Positions 43,700 through 53,149 are shown, counted from the first letter of the stretch. The stretch is 64,000 bases of DNA from Streptomyces sp. LUP30 (GCF_001746365.1 NZ_MJAJ01000001.1:255182-319181); one strand, 5' to 3'. Notes: generated by a model not told the origin, from the letters alone. Numbers and translations: made by a program.

Positions 43700-43922
43700 A
43701 GGCGAAACACGCCCCGGTCCAGCCCCCATGACGGGGCATCAGCGATGCGCCTTCGGAACTAGGCGCAATGCCGATACGCACAGGGCAGGCCGCGGGGAGG
43801 GACCGAGGGGAGGGCGCGCTGAGCCGTTTCACGGCCCGCGCTCCTGCGGTCACATACGACCACGACGGGACAGCTTGGAAGATGAACCGTCGGATTGCCG
43901 AGGTCCTGCACGGCTGCGGGGG

Positions 43923-43946
43923 ACGCCTAGACGCCTAGACGCCTAG
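43923..43946. repeat. 8-base tandem repeat, three copies
   Basis: ACGCCTAG is repeated three times in a row, ending 38 bases before the GNAT gene. It may affect the promoter of that gene or be a slippage product. Confidence 0.7.
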
Positions 43947-43983
43947 GGGATCGGACGGGCGCGCACTGCTACGGTCGGGCGCC

Positions 43984-44487
43984 ATGAGCTGGCTTCCCGA
44001 CGACTTCGTCCACCCCGTCCTGGTACCACTGCCGGGCGGCGGTCATCACCTGCGGCCGATCCGGGAGGCGGACACCCCGCTCGACTATCCGGCCGTGATG
44101 GGTTCGCGTGAGCGGCTGTGGACCCTCTTCGGCCCGGCCTGGGGCTGGCCCGCGGCCACCATGACCTACGAGGCCGACCAGGCCGACCTGTTGCGGCACG
44201 AGAAGGAGATCGCCGCACACGAGTCTTTCAACTACGCGCTGTTCGACGCGGCGGAGACAGCTCTGCTCGGCTGCGTCTACATCGATCCACCGGGAAGGGC
44301 CGGCGCGGACGGCGAGGTTTCCTGGTGGGTGGTGAACGCGCTGGTGGGCAGCAAGGTCGAGCAGGCCCTCGACGAGTTGGTGCTGCAGTGGATCGCCGCC
44401 GACTGGCCGTTCCAGCAGCCGTGCTTCCCTGGCCGCGAGATCTCCCGGTCGGACTGGCTCGCCCTGCCGGAGCCCCCCGACGCGTAG
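43984..44487 (+). CDS. GNAT family N-acetyltransferase
   Basis: The 167-residue protein resembles the GNAT group with PLPGGGHHLRPIREADTPLD at the N-terminus, ALFDAAETALLGCVYIDPPG (beta 4 region) and a VSWWVVNALVGSKVEQALDE helix that replaces the usual Q/RxxGxG/A loop. The C-terminus ends EPPDA at the border with IS5 DNA, so a few residues could be lost. The acceptor substrate is unknown. A start at 43984 is the only ATG in place. Confidence 0.8.
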   Translation: MSWLPDDFVHPVLVPLPGGGHHLRPIREADTPLDYPAVMGSRERLWTLFGPAWGWPAATMTYEADQADLLRHEKEIAAHESFNYALFDAAETALLGCVYIDPPGRAGADGEVSWWVVNALVGSKVEQALDELVLQWIAADWPFQQPCFPGREISRSDWLALPEPPDA

Positions 44488-44990
44488 TCCCGTTCCCGGC
44501 GGCGGTGCTGCATCAGCCGGCCGGAGGTCCGCTCGATCAGCCACCGTTACGGCAGCGGCTCGACCCCTTCGAACGTGGCCCCTGCACCACCGCGACGTCC
44601 CCAGGGCGGCGCCGTAGTTGAAACTGCCGTCCTGGTAACCGCCGTCGGCCCAGACCTTGGTCACGGGTCACGCGGGGATGTGCTTCGGCCAAGTCGTCGA
44701 GCAGGCGCTTGCCGCCGGTGGTGGCGTGCACGTTTCGCGGTGATGAGCAGGACGGTCAGTACCAGATCGAGCGTGTCGGTGATCAGGTGCCGCTTGCGTC
44801 CTTTGATCTTCTTGCCGGCGTCGATGCCCTGGCCGGTCTCGGCGACGTTGGCCGAGGTCACGCTCTGCGCGTCCACCATGGCCGCGGTGGGCTGGGCGCT
44901 GCCGCCAGGGAACCGACGGGTCTTGTCGCGTACAGGTGGTGGACCTGCTGTGTGGTGCCGGCGTCCCACGTCGCGTAATAGTCGTGGGAC
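44488..44990 (-). mobile_element. IS5-family transposase remnant with several frameshifts
   Basis: In different minus frames one sees AMVDAQSVTSANVAETGQGI and DAGKKIKGRKRHLITDTLDL (44661-44890), then TKVWADGGYQDGSFNYGAAL (44600-44664) and LMQHRRRERDYA at 44490-44520. The order is that of an IS5 transposase core to C-terminus, but at least three frame changes make it non-functional. Confidence 0.7.
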
Positions 44991-45455
44991 GGTCTACACC
45001 ACGACTGCCTGCCGGCCGCCCGCGTCGATTGCTCGAATCAGTCGTGGCCGGTATCTATCGCCGTGGCTGGTATCTGATGCATGGTGTGCCCATAGACACA
45101 CCCCCGCCATTCCAGGCGGAGGACCCCTTGGCCGGTCCTGTCGCCCCGTGCACGACAGGACCCGCTGCGCCTCCCGGCTCCCCACGGGAGGCCACGCGGC
45201 TGCCCGAAACGCTCCATCCGGCTCCTCCGTAGCACCACCCGCTCGGCCCGTACCGCCGGCCACACCCGATCACGCCTTCACCTGCGAATCACAGACGCGA
45301 TAGCGCCCCCACGCTTACGAAACCGCGGCAGAACCCGCCACACGCGCGCAGATCAGCGGCCGGGCCGAGGTCTTGGAACGTCTCATCTGCCAGCCCGCCG
45401 ACCCCAGCGAGTGACGGGGCTCCCAGCACGCTTGCCTTTCGTCACCTCAAGCGGC
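44991..45455. other. Region without a supported gene
   Basis: No frame has consistent bias or a recognisable motif. It lies between an IS5 remnant and the end of a decayed gene. Confidence 0.45.
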
Positions 45456-46247
45456 TCACCGAAGATGCCGCCCAACTGATGCCCTTGCCCAACCAGCGCC
45501 CGGCCCCAGGGGCCAGCTCGAACCCACTCCGGCACCTACGACCCCGACGCCATGGGCGGTCGAATCCACAACCCTCAGGAACCTGTCGGGGTCGTCGGGT
45601 TCCGCCAGGCGGCCCGGCTCCAGCCACGAGCCGTCGCTGAAATGGAGCCGGAACGTGGCGAATCCCCGGGGCCGACCGGCCCCGCCCTCCACACGGGCTT
45701 CGGAGACCGGGTATTCCGCGACGATCCGAAAGTCGTCCGCCGTCGTGGACGACAGCCGGCGCCGAGGCGATACGGCCACGCAGACGCGGTCGCGGGTCAG
45801 CATCACCAGGCGCTTCGGGTTGGGCAAGAGTGAGTACCAGCCCAGGAGCAGCCGGCCCGTGCTCAGGTTCCAGTCGCCGTCGAAGACGCCGTTGCTGGGT
45901 CCTCCGCGCGGCCATGGCCCCCTGCCGACCCTTGTCGGTCAACAACCCTACGGTCACGTGCTGTTGAGCAGCCTCCCGGTCCCCGCCGCGACCGCGGCTC
46001 CGATCGCGTGCGGCCGAGTCGGTCACCGCGTCTGTCGATCAGCATCATCGGAACGATCACGAAGAAGGACGCGACCGCCCCGACGTACAGCAGCCAGTGG
46101 TGCCCCGGCGTGAGCAGACCCTTTCCCGGCGCGGTGGACGTCCGCGGGCGGTTTCGGGATCCCCTTGTGGATCTCGCACCGGACCACGGCCATGGGGTCC
46201 TCCCCCGATATCGCCCGCACCCGCCGCTGAACCTTGCGCTTCGCCAT
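45456..46247 (-). pseudogene. Membrane-anchored hypothetical protein with several frameshifts
   Basis: Three coding-like stretches in successive minus frames form one plausible gene. From 46247: AKRKVQRRVRAISGEDPMAV to HRAGKG; after an extra G near 46120: LLTPGHHWLLYVGAVASFFV and IVPMMLIDRR (one membrane segment); then VFDGDWNLSTGRLLLGWYSL, LPNPKRLVMLTRDRVCVAVS and FATFRLHFSDGSWLEPGRLA to a stop at 45456. The last part looks like a PH-type beta domain. The family is unnamed to me. The repeated frame changes mean a decayed gene or poor base accuracy. Confidence 0.5.
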
Positions 46248-46283
46248 GCGAGAGATCCTGGGAAGCCCTGATGCGGGCCCGGT

Positions 46284-47426
46284 TCACTCCACCGTGACCG
46301 TCCTGCTCTCGACGCCCGGGATCCCCTTGTCCCACCAGTGGTTGTAGCGGCGGTACGGGGCCGGGTCCCTGTCCGCGATCAGGGCAAACAACTGCCGCGC
46401 CTCCTCGGTCAGGCCGCGCCAGGCCGCCTTGTCGAGTTTGCGGAACGCGGTCAGTTCCAGGCCTTTGCCCGCCGTGCGCCACACCCCGGCGACCTGACCG
46501 TCGACCAGCAGGGTGGGCAGCACGTCGCCGTTGCGCCGGACGACGAGCGGTCGGTACTCCTGCGGCATCAGGCGCCCCGGGAGGGCGTGGGCCAGCAGCG
46601 TGCTGTCCCACATCGGCAGCAGCCTGGGCGGCGCGGGGGTGTCCTCGGCGGGCACGGTGGCGCCCGCCAGGTCGAAGAGTGCGGCGCGGGCCGGCCCGGG
46701 AACGCGCACCACCTGATCGCGGAGATCACTCAGCGCCTGGTTGATCACGGGCCGTCCCAGCAGGGTGAAGCGTGCGAAGTCCGGTGCCGACGCCGGTCCG
46801 AAGGCCCGCAGGTAGGAGATCAGGAGCCGCCGTACGCCCGCCGTGGCGTCCTTCGCCTCGTCTGCCGGGTCGACGCCCGAGGCGAGATAGGTGTTCGGCA
46901 GCTTGAAGGACCACGAAGCGCCGGTCGGGGTGTGCTGGATCGGCGCGTACGTCCTCAGAGCCCACCACAGGCGGTGCGCGTCGCCACCGAGGCTCTCGCT
47001 GAACTCGGCCTCCACGTCGGCTCCGGTGCGGGGGCGGGCCAGGAACTCGGCGAGCCGCGGAAGCAGCGTGTCGGCGTCCTCCTCGCTCAGCCCGGTCGAG
47101 GTGTAGCGGCGGTCGTACAGCCGTGACGCCCGCAGGCTCCGGACCATGGCGGCGTGGTACGGCGCGTAGTCGTCTGCGTGGACGGCGTGCAGGGTGATCC
47201 GCATGAGAGTCGCCTTCACGATCCTGCGGTCCGTGAAGGCCGCGTCGAGATCCTCGGGCATGAAGCCCTCCACGCGGCTCCACAGAGCCAGGTAGGGCGA
47301 AGCGGGCGCCTGGGCCTGAACGGCGCAGACCTGGCGGACCGCCTCCACCACGTCGAGGCGCCTGCGCTCCAGGAGGAGCTGCCGGTCCAGGGTCGCCAGG
47401 GTGAGCTGCCGCGCTGTGAGGGTCAC
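46284..47426 (-). CDS. Winged-helix DNA-binding domain protein (HTH_42/YcaQ-like)
   Basis: The 380-residue protein begins TLTARQLTLATLDRQLLLER and has VEAVRQVCAVQAQAPASPYL, LMRITLHAVHADDYAPYHAA and LPTLLVDGQVAGVWR, the pattern of the HTH_42 winged-helix family that includes YcaQ/AlkX-type DNA glycosylases. YcaQ members unhook DNA crosslinks; whether this one is a glycosylase is not proven. The GTG at 47426 gives the family start; upstream in-frame codons are low quality. It is divergent from a small membrane gene 62 bases away. Confidence 0.85.
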   Translation of the reverse strand: MTLTARQLTLATLDRQLLLERRRLDVVEAVRQVCAVQAQAPASPYLALWSRVEGFMPEDLDAAFTDRRIVKATLMRITLHAVHADDYAPYHAAMVRSLRASRLYDRRYTSTGLSEEDADTLLPRLAEFLARPRTGADVEAEFSESLGGDAHRLWWALRTYAPIQHTPTGASWSFKLPNTYLASGVDPADEAKDATAGVRRLLISYLRAFGPASAPDFARFTLLGRPVINQALSDLRDQVVRVPGPARAALFDLAGATVPAEDTPAPPRLLPMWDSTLLAHALPGRLMPQEYRPLVVRRNGDVLPTLLVDGQVAGVWRTAGKGLELTAFRKLDKAAWRGLTEEARQLFALIADRDPAPYRRYNHWWDKGIPGVESRTVTVE

Positions 47427-47488
47427 ACCCGGATTATCCTGCCCGGTCGGCGTCGACGGCGCCGCTCGTCCTTGCCGGAGGGGGTGCC

Positions 47489-47992
47489 ATGAACGCTCAG
47501 GACTGGTACGACGACACCGCTCACGAGGACGCGGTCGAGCATTCCAAGCCGGTGACACAGGCCGGATGGACGGCGATTCTGGGCCTGTCAGGACTGCTGG
47601 GCGTGGCCGCGATCGGCGCCGCTGTCATTGCGTGGCCCCCCGCCGCCGCCATGGATCTACGTCGTCATGACGGCCACACGCCGGGACCCCCGCATTCGTC
47701 GCCGATCCGGGTGGTGAAGCGTGGCGCGCCCTGGCAAGCGCCGCTGACGCGTCGTGCGGAGCATCTCGTGAACCCGCAAAAGGATCGCCCACCACCCCTG
47801 ATACGGCGTCAGGGTCCGCTCAGGGTCGAGGCGGGGGAGTCACCGATGGCGGTTGCCCGGTCGTGGCGAGCAGGCTGTGCTCATGTTGAACACGACGCCC
47901 GTTGGCCGCCGTCCGTCGCTCCCCCGCCGTGCCGCGCTCGCCCTCGCCGGGGCCGCTGCCCTGACGGGGCTGGTGGGGGCGTACACCCCTAG
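47489..47992 (+). CDS. Small single-pass membrane protein (3' end uncertain)
   Basis: After GGAGGGGGTGCC the ATG at 47489 starts NAQDWYDDTAHEDAVEHSKP, then a membrane segment at about 28-48 (AILGLSGLLGVAAIGAAVIA). Up to about 47645 the bias is good; beyond that the frame has no bias and overlaps the next gene's start, so the real protein probably had about 55-60 residues and its stop has been lost by a base change. The function is unknown. Confidence 0.45.
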   Translation: MNAQDWYDDTAHEDAVEHSKPVTQAGWTAILGLSGLLGVAAIGAAVIAWPPAAAMDLRRHDGHTPGPPHSSPIRVVKRGAPWQAPLTRRAEHLVNPQKDRPPPLIRRQGPLRVEAGESPMAVARSWRAGCAHVEHDARWPPSVAPPPCRARPRRGRCPDGAGGGVHP

Positions 47993-48644
47993 CTACGCCG
48001 CCTCGGACCCGGGGTCCGCCACCCCGGCGTCCGCCACCGACTTCAGCGACTGCCCCGCCCTTCCGGCCGGCGCAGACCCGGCTCTGTGGCGGTGCGAAGT
48101 CCACACCGCGGCACCCCGGTTGACGTTGGGGAAGGTCGAGGTGGCGCTCGCCCCGATCACCATGACGCACGCCGAGGGGCCGATGTCCGACGGCTCCAAG
48201 GCGCAGGTCTGGGGCGCGATGCACAGCGTGCCCACCCCCGTTCCGGGCGGACTCACCGGCACCGCCACGGGTGAGCACCCACGACAGCTCCGCCTGGCGA
48301 TCGAGCCGCAGTACGGGGGCCGGTCCGACTTCTACGCCGGGCAGTTGAGCCTGCGCCTGCGGCTGTCGAGCCCACTGCTGCCGCGCGGCTGCACCATAGG
48401 GGCGAGCACGCCGGTCGACTTCCAGCTCAAGCGGTCGGGCCCCTCCAAGTGGGTCTCACAGGATCCGCCGATCATCGAGTTCTCGGCCTACGACGACACC
48501 TTCACCGCCCCCGCCGCCGAACACTGCGGGCCCCTGACAGGGCCCCTCAACCGCCGACTGGGCCTGCCGGCGCCGAGCGGCAACCTGATGACGTACGACG
48601 CGTCCTACACATTCCGGATGTACGACCAACTGCCCACCGCGTAG
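47883..48644 (+). CDS. Secreted hypothetical protein
   Basis: The 253-residue precursor has a Tat-like/Sec signal: basic GRRPSLPRRAALALAGAAAL then TGLVGAYTPSYAA. The mature part contains FSDCPALPAGADPALWRCEV, SKAQVWGAMHSVPTPVPGG and FYAGQLSLRLRLSSPLLPRG, with cysteines that could form disulfides. It resembles small secreted Streptomyces proteins without assigned function. The ATG at 47883 gives a complete signal peptide. A strong hairpin follows 22 bases after the stop. Confidence 0.8.
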   Translation: MLNTTPVGRRPSLPRRAALALAGAAALTGLVGAYTPSYAASDPGSATPASATDFSDCPALPAGADPALWRCEVHTAAPRLTLGKVEVALAPITMTHAEGPMSDGSKAQVWGAMHSVPTPVPGGLTGTATGEHPRQLRLAIEPQYGGRSDFYAGQLSLRLRLSSPLLPRGCTIGASTPVDFQLKRSGPSKWVSQDPPIIEFSAYDDTFTAPAAEHCGPLTGPLNRRLGLPAPSGNLMTYDASYTFRMYDQLPTA

Positions 48645-48666
48645 AACCAGAAGCCGACCACCGCGC

Positions 48667-48692
48667 GCGGAGGGGGCCACGGCCCCCTCCGC
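48667..48692 (+). terminator. Stem-loop terminator after secreted-protein gene
   Basis: Arms GCGGAGGGGGCC and GGCCCCCTCCGC pair perfectly (12 bp) around a two-base AC centre, 22 bases after the stop at 48644. There is no T-tract. Confidence 0.75.
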
Positions 48693-48699
48693 AGCCTCC

Positions 48700-49159
48700 A
48701 AGTCTCTATGCGTTGAAACGAGACGCCCTCCTCGCGGAGCAGGACCCGAAGGCCCTCGTGGCGGATGTCGTCGACCACCGCCTCGGCGACCAGGAAGTCG
48801 GCCAGCTTGGCCAGGCTCCAGGTCGAGAAGGGGAGGCCGTGCTCGGCCGGCTTGGACTTGGCGACCTTCTTGATTCCACGGCGTTCTGGGAGGGTGAACG
48901 TCTTGGGCCGGCCGCCCTTGTACTTCGGGTAGAGGGAGTCGAAGCCGTCGGCGTTGAAGTTGTGGATCACGTCCCGGACCCGGTCTGCGCTGGTGAACGT
49001 CACCTCGGCGATCTTCGCCACGGGCATGCCCTGCGCGGACAGCAGCACCATCTGGGCCCGCCGCCAGGTCACCACCGACCCGGTGCCCCTGCGGATGATC
49101 CGCAGCAGCCGCCGACCCTCGTCGTCATCGATCTCGCGGATACGTACTCGTTCGGCCAC
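48700..49159 (-). mobile_element. IS630-family transposase, N-terminal fragment
   Basis: From a GTG at 49159 the frame reads AERVRIREIDDDEGRRLLRI, WRRAQMVLLSAQGMPVAKIA and KYKGGRPKTFTLPERRGIKK, the tandem helix-turn-helix part of IS630 transposases, to LREEGVSFQRIETW. There the DDE domain should begin, but the sequence changes next to the terminator at 48692. The frame has no internal stop; only the catalytic half is missing. Confidence 0.72.
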
Positions 49160-49245
49160 CAGCACAGCGTGCCGGCCGCGCGCCGCCGCAGTGGAATCCG
49201 GACGGTGCGTCATCTCAGCACAGCACAAGGGTCACTGATGCGGCG

Positions 49246-49887
49246 CTAGCCGAGATTCAGAACCTCATCGTCCGCGTGCGTGCCGAACTCGGCGACGCGC
49301 ACCTCCGCGATCTGCTCGTATCGACTGATCCGGTCGGTCCACTCCGCGTCGACACCGAACGCCACCTGCGCGAAGCCCACCCGGCCGACGGCCTCGGCCC
49401 AGCCCGGATCACCAGGGGCCAGCAGCCGCACCGGCGCGTCAAGCGCCACGGTGTGCGGCGGCACGAAGTACTCGTCCGGCACAACGGTGCGCGCATGGAC
49501 GAGCGCGCCGACAGCGACAACCGAGCCAGCCCCCAACCGTGCGCGCTGCAGAACCGTCGCCGTGGTCGCCACATAGACGCACCTGCCAACCTCGCAGCCC
49601 AGCAGCGTGGCATGCGGCCCCACGAAGACGTGGTCGCCGACAAGCACCGGCTGATCGCCGGCGACCGCAGACCCGCGCAGCACCGCGTTCTCGCAGATCA
49701 CCGCCGCCTCCCCGACCTCGATCCGAGACCCCTCGGCATCGAGCACCGCACCGTACATCACCCGCGCCCTCGGTCCCACGCGGACATCACCGACCAGCGT
49801 GGCCGTCGGGGCGACGTAGGCGGTGGGATGGACCTGCGGTTCATGCCCGCGATGCCGGATGCGGATTCCCTGCGTTTCAACGATCAT
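49246..49887 (-). CDS. Gamma-carbonic-anhydrase-like left-handed beta-helix protein
   Basis: The 213-residue protein has hexapeptide repeats (YVAPTATLVGDVRVGPRARV, MYGAVLDAEGSRIEVGEAAV, RARLGAGSVVAVGALVHART) and matches gamma-CA/PaaY-type trimers. The usual metal ligands appear reduced: in the segment HVFVGPHATLLGCEVGRCVY one histidine is kept but the second HxxxxH pair is not obvious, so carbonic anhydrase activity is doubtful. A C-terminal helix (WTDRISRYEQIAEVRVAEFG) closes the helix. The ATG at 49887 is chosen over a longer frame. Confidence 0.8.
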   Translation of the reverse strand: MIVETQGIRIRHRGHEPQVHPTAYVAPTATLVGDVRVGPRARVMYGAVLDAEGSRIEVGEAAVICENAVLRGSAVAGDQPVLVGDHVFVGPHATLLGCEVGRCVYVATTATVLQRARLGAGSVVAVGALVHARTVVPDEYFVPPHTVALDAPVRLLAPGDPGWAEAVGRVGFAQVAFGVDAEWTDRISRYEQIAEVRVAEFGTHADDEVLNLG

Positions 49888-50182
49888 GAGCGGATTCTCG
49901 GCCGACCGACCGCGAGCATGCTGGCGGTTTTCAGACATCACGTCCGTCGAGACCTGTGCCATCCGCGAGCTGAGGCACTACAGGGCGAACGTAGGCTGAC
50001 GCGGCACCAGGAGCGTGTCCCCGTGATCGGTGGGTGTCCGTGGTCGGGGTGATCGATCCGACCTGCCGGAACGCAACGTCCGATTGCCGCCAGCAGCCTT
50101 CGCTTGCTTCAGGGAGAGTCGGTGACGGCTCGTGCACCGCATGGCGAGTCTCTCCAGCTCACATCCCGCGAAAGGCGAACGA
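49888..50182. other. Divergent intergenic region
   Basis: This 295-base gap separates the beta-helix gene (minus) and the flavin reductase gene (plus) and should hold both promoters. No clear consensus or repeat was found. Confidence 0.4.
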
Positions 50183-50821
50183 ATGCACGTGGTCCCCGGG
50201 CTCAAGGTGCTGTACTTCGGGACACCGGTGGTGCTGATCAGCTCACGCAACGAGGACGGCACCGCGAACCTCGCGCCGATGTCCTCCGCCTGGTGGCTGG
50301 GCCAGTCCTGCATGCTCGGTCTCGGCAACAGCGGGCAGACGACCGCGAACCTGCTGCGCGAACGCGAATGCGTGCTCAACCTGCCCTCATCGGCGATGGT
50401 CGACGCCGTTGACCGTATCGCGCTCACCACCGGGACATCGGCCGTGCCGGACCACAAGGTGAAGCAGGGCTACCGATACGAGCCGGACAAGTTCTCGGCC
50501 GCGCAGCTGACCGAGCAGGCATCGGAGCTGGTTCGGGCGCCCCGGGTCGCGGAATGTCCGGTCCAGCTGGAGTGCAGGGTCGTCTCGGCGCACCCCTTCG
50601 GCGGTCCCACTCCTCATGCCACCGCCTTCCAGGTCGAGGTCCTTCGCGCCCACGTCGAGGAGGATCTGATCGTTCCGGGGACGCACTACGTGGACCCGCT
50701 CGGATGGGACCCGCTCATCATGAAGTTCTGCGAGTTCTTCGGCGGTGGACACAACATCCATCCGTCGAAACTCGCCGAAGGCTGGAACATGCCGCATCAG
50801 CTCCAGCCAGCGGCCCTCTGA
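50183..50821 (+). CDS. Flavin reductase-like FMN-binding protein
   Basis: The 212-residue protein reads VLYFGTPVVLISSRNEDGTA, NLAPMSSAWWLGQSCMLGLG and TTANLLRERECVLNLPSSAM, the FMN-binding split barrel of the flavin reductase/DIM6-NTAB family, and ends with FFGGGHNIHPSKLAEGWNMP. Such proteins bind FMN and reduce it or act on small substrates. The ATG at 50183 follows AAAGGCG; the upstream extension has weak bias. No monooxygenase partner is adjacent. Confidence 0.85.
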   Translation: MHVVPGLKVLYFGTPVVLISSRNEDGTANLAPMSSAWWLGQSCMLGLGNSGQTTANLLRERECVLNLPSSAMVDAVDRIALTTGTSAVPDHKVKQGYRYEPDKFSAAQLTEQASELVRAPRVAECPVQLECRVVSAHPFGGPTPHATAFQVEVLRAHVEEDLIVPGTHYVDPLGWDPLIMKFCEFFGGGHNIHPSKLAEGWNMPHQLQPAAL

Positions 50822-51392
50822 GCTGATACCGCGTGCGTTTCGTGACCATTCGTGCGGGATGATATCGGTATGCGTGATGGGATGGGCTGGGCTAGGCGGA
50901 GCCACCTGCGTAATGGGGCGACGAGCCACTCGCTCGGCGATCTCCTGCCTAGTACTCCAGCAGCGGTTCGCTACCTTGGCTGGTCAGAGGCATCGTCGGC
51001 AGTGTAGTTGGCCGCTGGTATGTCAGGGGCGGTCTTGCCGGACCGCCCCTCCAGCGAGTGGGCTCCTCGCCCATAGGGGCAGTGGCGGGTGACGGCTTGG
51101 CGCTTGCATCGCCATTGCGACCAGCTCGTTACGTGGAGGCGAAGTGGTGGGCGCGCGGGGGTGCGGGATGGGTTGCCACACGAGCCAGCGGACTTCCGCC
51201 ACGGTGACCGGAACCAGGCTGCCTGAACTTTTCCGCATCGCCTTTTGCGGCCCGCTCGGGCCCCCGCAAGGCGGGCGAGGGCGTTGCCGGTCCAGTGGCC
51301 ATGGGCTGTGCCAGTCCACTATCTGCTGTCACGACCCGACATCACGGAATCAAACACAGATCCTGCATGAAAAATCGGGTGAAATCGGTTCC
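50822..51392. other. IS701-type remnant and intergenic DNA
   Basis: Minus frames between about 51230 and 50945 contain short pieces such as VPVTVAEVRWL and a distal ACTCCAGCAG-type end near 50955, recalling the C-terminus and end of IS701 elements, but with many frame changes. The rest is non-coding. It includes the hairpin listed separately. Confidence 0.35.
51025..51050. terminator. Stem-loop, candidate terminator
   Basis: AGGGGCGGTC (51025-51034) and GACCGCCCCT (51041-51050) pair perfectly over 10 bp around a six-base loop. It lies between the convergent flavin reductase and adenylate-forming enzyme genes and could serve both. Confidence 0.5.
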
Positions 51393-52982
51393 TCAGGGGG
51401 ATTCCAGCAGCGCACGCAGGGCGGCCTTGTCCGGCTTGCCGCTGGGTGCGATGGGAACCTCGGTGATGGTGATGACACGGACCGGGACGCTGGCCTCGCC
51501 CAGTTCCCGGGCCACCAGCTGGAGCAGCGCGTCTGTCTCCGGCGCGCTTCCGGGCTGCGGAACCACGAAAGCGTGGATCGCCTCGCCGGTCCGGTCGTCC
51601 CGAACCCCGACCACGTACGCCTGGTCGACGTCGGGGTGGGAGGCGAGGACGCGCTCGATGGGGCCCGCGTAGTGAAGAATGGCATTGACGATGACGATGT
51701 CGCGTGTGCGTCCGGTCAGACGCAAGTACCCCAGCGCGTCGAGCCGGCCCAGGTCCCGGGTGCGGACCCAGCCGTCCCGCAGGACCTCCGCGGTCTCCTG
51801 CCGATCCTCCCAGTAGCCGCAGAACGCGTCCGCCATCCGCACCCACACCTCGCCCGTCCGGCCCACGGGCAGGTCCCGGCCGTCCTGGTCGCGCACGGTC
51901 ATCTCGACGGTGTCGAGAGCGCGTCCGACACTGTCGGCGAGGCCAGGGTCGGCAACGAGCTCCTCGGGTTCGAGGACGGTGAGCATGCCCGTCTCGGTCT
52001 GGCCGTAGGCATGGTGGACCACGGGCCCGAGCAACTCGGCCGCCTCTGTCAGCCGGTGTGGGGCAAGGGGGGAACCGGCCACGACGAGGGCGCGCAGACT
52101 GCTCGTGCCCACGGTCCGGTCGCGCACCGCGTCGAGGATGCCGTGTAGGCGCGGCACCGTCGTCAGGCAGGCGGTGATGCGCCGGTCGGCGAACACGTCG
52201 GGGAAGTGCAGGGGCTGGTCCGGTATGACGGCGGTGCCCCCGCCCAGCAGCGACAGGCTCAGGTGCTCGAAGACGACGGCGCTCGTGAGCGTGCCGAAGA
52301 GCAGGAAGCGTGCGTACCGCGCCGCGAGGCGTCGGGTGCGGTCGGCCCATCGGGCGGGCTGCAGGCTCCACCCCTCGGACAGGGCGCCGTAGGTCACCAT
52401 CGTGCCCTTGGGTCGACCGGTGCTCCCGCTGGTGAGGTGGATGACGCCGATCCCGTTCCGGTCACCTCGCGGCGTGAGGTCGTCGGGGATGGGCACGAAG
52501 CCCTCCGGAGGGCGGAGCGCGCCGCCGGTCTCCAGCAGTGGTATGCCGCCCGCCTCGGCGGCCAGTTCCGGCCGGCTCGCGGCATCGTCCGTCACCACGG
52601 CGTCGACGTCGCGGGCGAGGATGTCACGGAGGTGCTCACGGGTCAGCCCCGGGCGCAGCCCCACCACCTGGCAGCCGAGGACATGGGCGGCGACACGGAC
52701 CGCGAACGCCTCCGGTGTGACACCGGTGTCCAGGGCCACGCGGGCTCCGGCGGTCAGGCCCGCACCCCGCAGTCCCCGGACGAACCCGGCGATCAGGACG
52801 AGCACCTCTCCCCTGCTGACGGCGCGTCCCCCGTACTCGAAGGCGGGCAGATCGGGGGCGTCGCGGAACGTGTCGATGAACGCTTGCGGAAAGACTTCCC
52901 CGGACTTTTCGTCCACTTCGTCTCCACTCTGGGCCGGAAACAACCGGCGTAAAGCCGGCGTGGATGGCTGGAATTCGACCAT
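51393..52982 (-). CDS. Adenylate-forming enzyme (acyl-CoA/acyl-AMP ligase family)
   Basis: The 529-residue protein has the ANL-superfamily motifs: A3 LTSGSTGRPKGTM from 183, A5 YGQTETG at 326-332, GRTRDIVIVN (A8 hinge) near 425 and the catalytic lysine in PSGKPDKAAL near 516. It activates a carboxylic acid as acyl-AMP and may pass it to CoA or a carrier. No carrier or condensation domain is fused. It is divergent from the flavoprotein-oxidase-P450-exporter operon, so it may provide the activated substrate of that cluster. The ATG at 52982 is preceded only by a weak ribosome site. Confidence 0.88.
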   Translation of the reverse strand: MVEFQPSTPALRRLFPAQSGDEVDEKSGEVFPQAFIDTFRDAPDLPAFEYGGRAVSRGEVLVLIAGFVRGLRGAGLTAGARVALDTGVTPEAFAVRVAAHVLGCQVVGLRPGLTREHLRDILARDVDAVVTDDAASRPELAAEAGGIPLLETGGALRPPEGFVPIPDDLTPRGDRNGIGVIHLTSGSTGRPKGTMVTYGALSEGWSLQPARWADRTRRLAARYARFLLFGTLTSAVVFEHLSLSLLGGGTAVIPDQPLHFPDVFADRRITACLTTVPRLHGILDAVRDRTVGTSSLRALVVAGSPLAPHRLTEAAELLGPVVHHAYGQTETGMLTVLEPEELVADPGLADSVGRALDTVEMTVRDQDGRDLPVGRTGEVWVRMADAFCGYWEDRQETAEVLRDGWVRTRDLGRLDALGYLRLTGRTRDIVIVNAILHYAGPIERVLASHPDVDQAYVVGVRDDRTGEAIHAFVVPQPGSAPETDALLQLVARELGEASVPVRVITITEVPIAPSGKPDKAALRALLESP

Positions 52983-53149
52983 GTCGAACGGCGGATGAAC
53001 TCGGCCGCCAATGACGCCTCACGTTAACCGACAGGGCAAATGCACCACCCCGAGAGGTGTGTGACCTACATCACATGAAAACGGGGTGGCTCTGTGCTTT
53101 AACCGGCAAGTACCGTTTTTCCCGCCCTCACGGAAGGCAGGACGACCTC
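52983..53149. promoter_or_regulatory. Divergent promoter region of the 51-59 kb cluster
   Basis: This 167-base region is less GC-rich than its surroundings, with ACATCACATGAAAACG at about 53069 and GTACCGTTTTTCCCGCC near 53111. Both divergent transcripts must start here; -10/-35 boxes could not be assigned with confidence. Confidence 0.5.

Noticed and set aside
43923..43946. CRISPR-like repeat array
   Set aside because: Only three 8-base units with no spacers; it is a simple tandem repeat. No CRISPR array or cas gene was seen anywhere in the window.
49246..49887. Active gamma-carbonic anhydrase
   Set aside because: The fold is clear but the three zinc histidines of active enzymes are not all visible, so I call it only a gamma-CA-like beta-helix protein.
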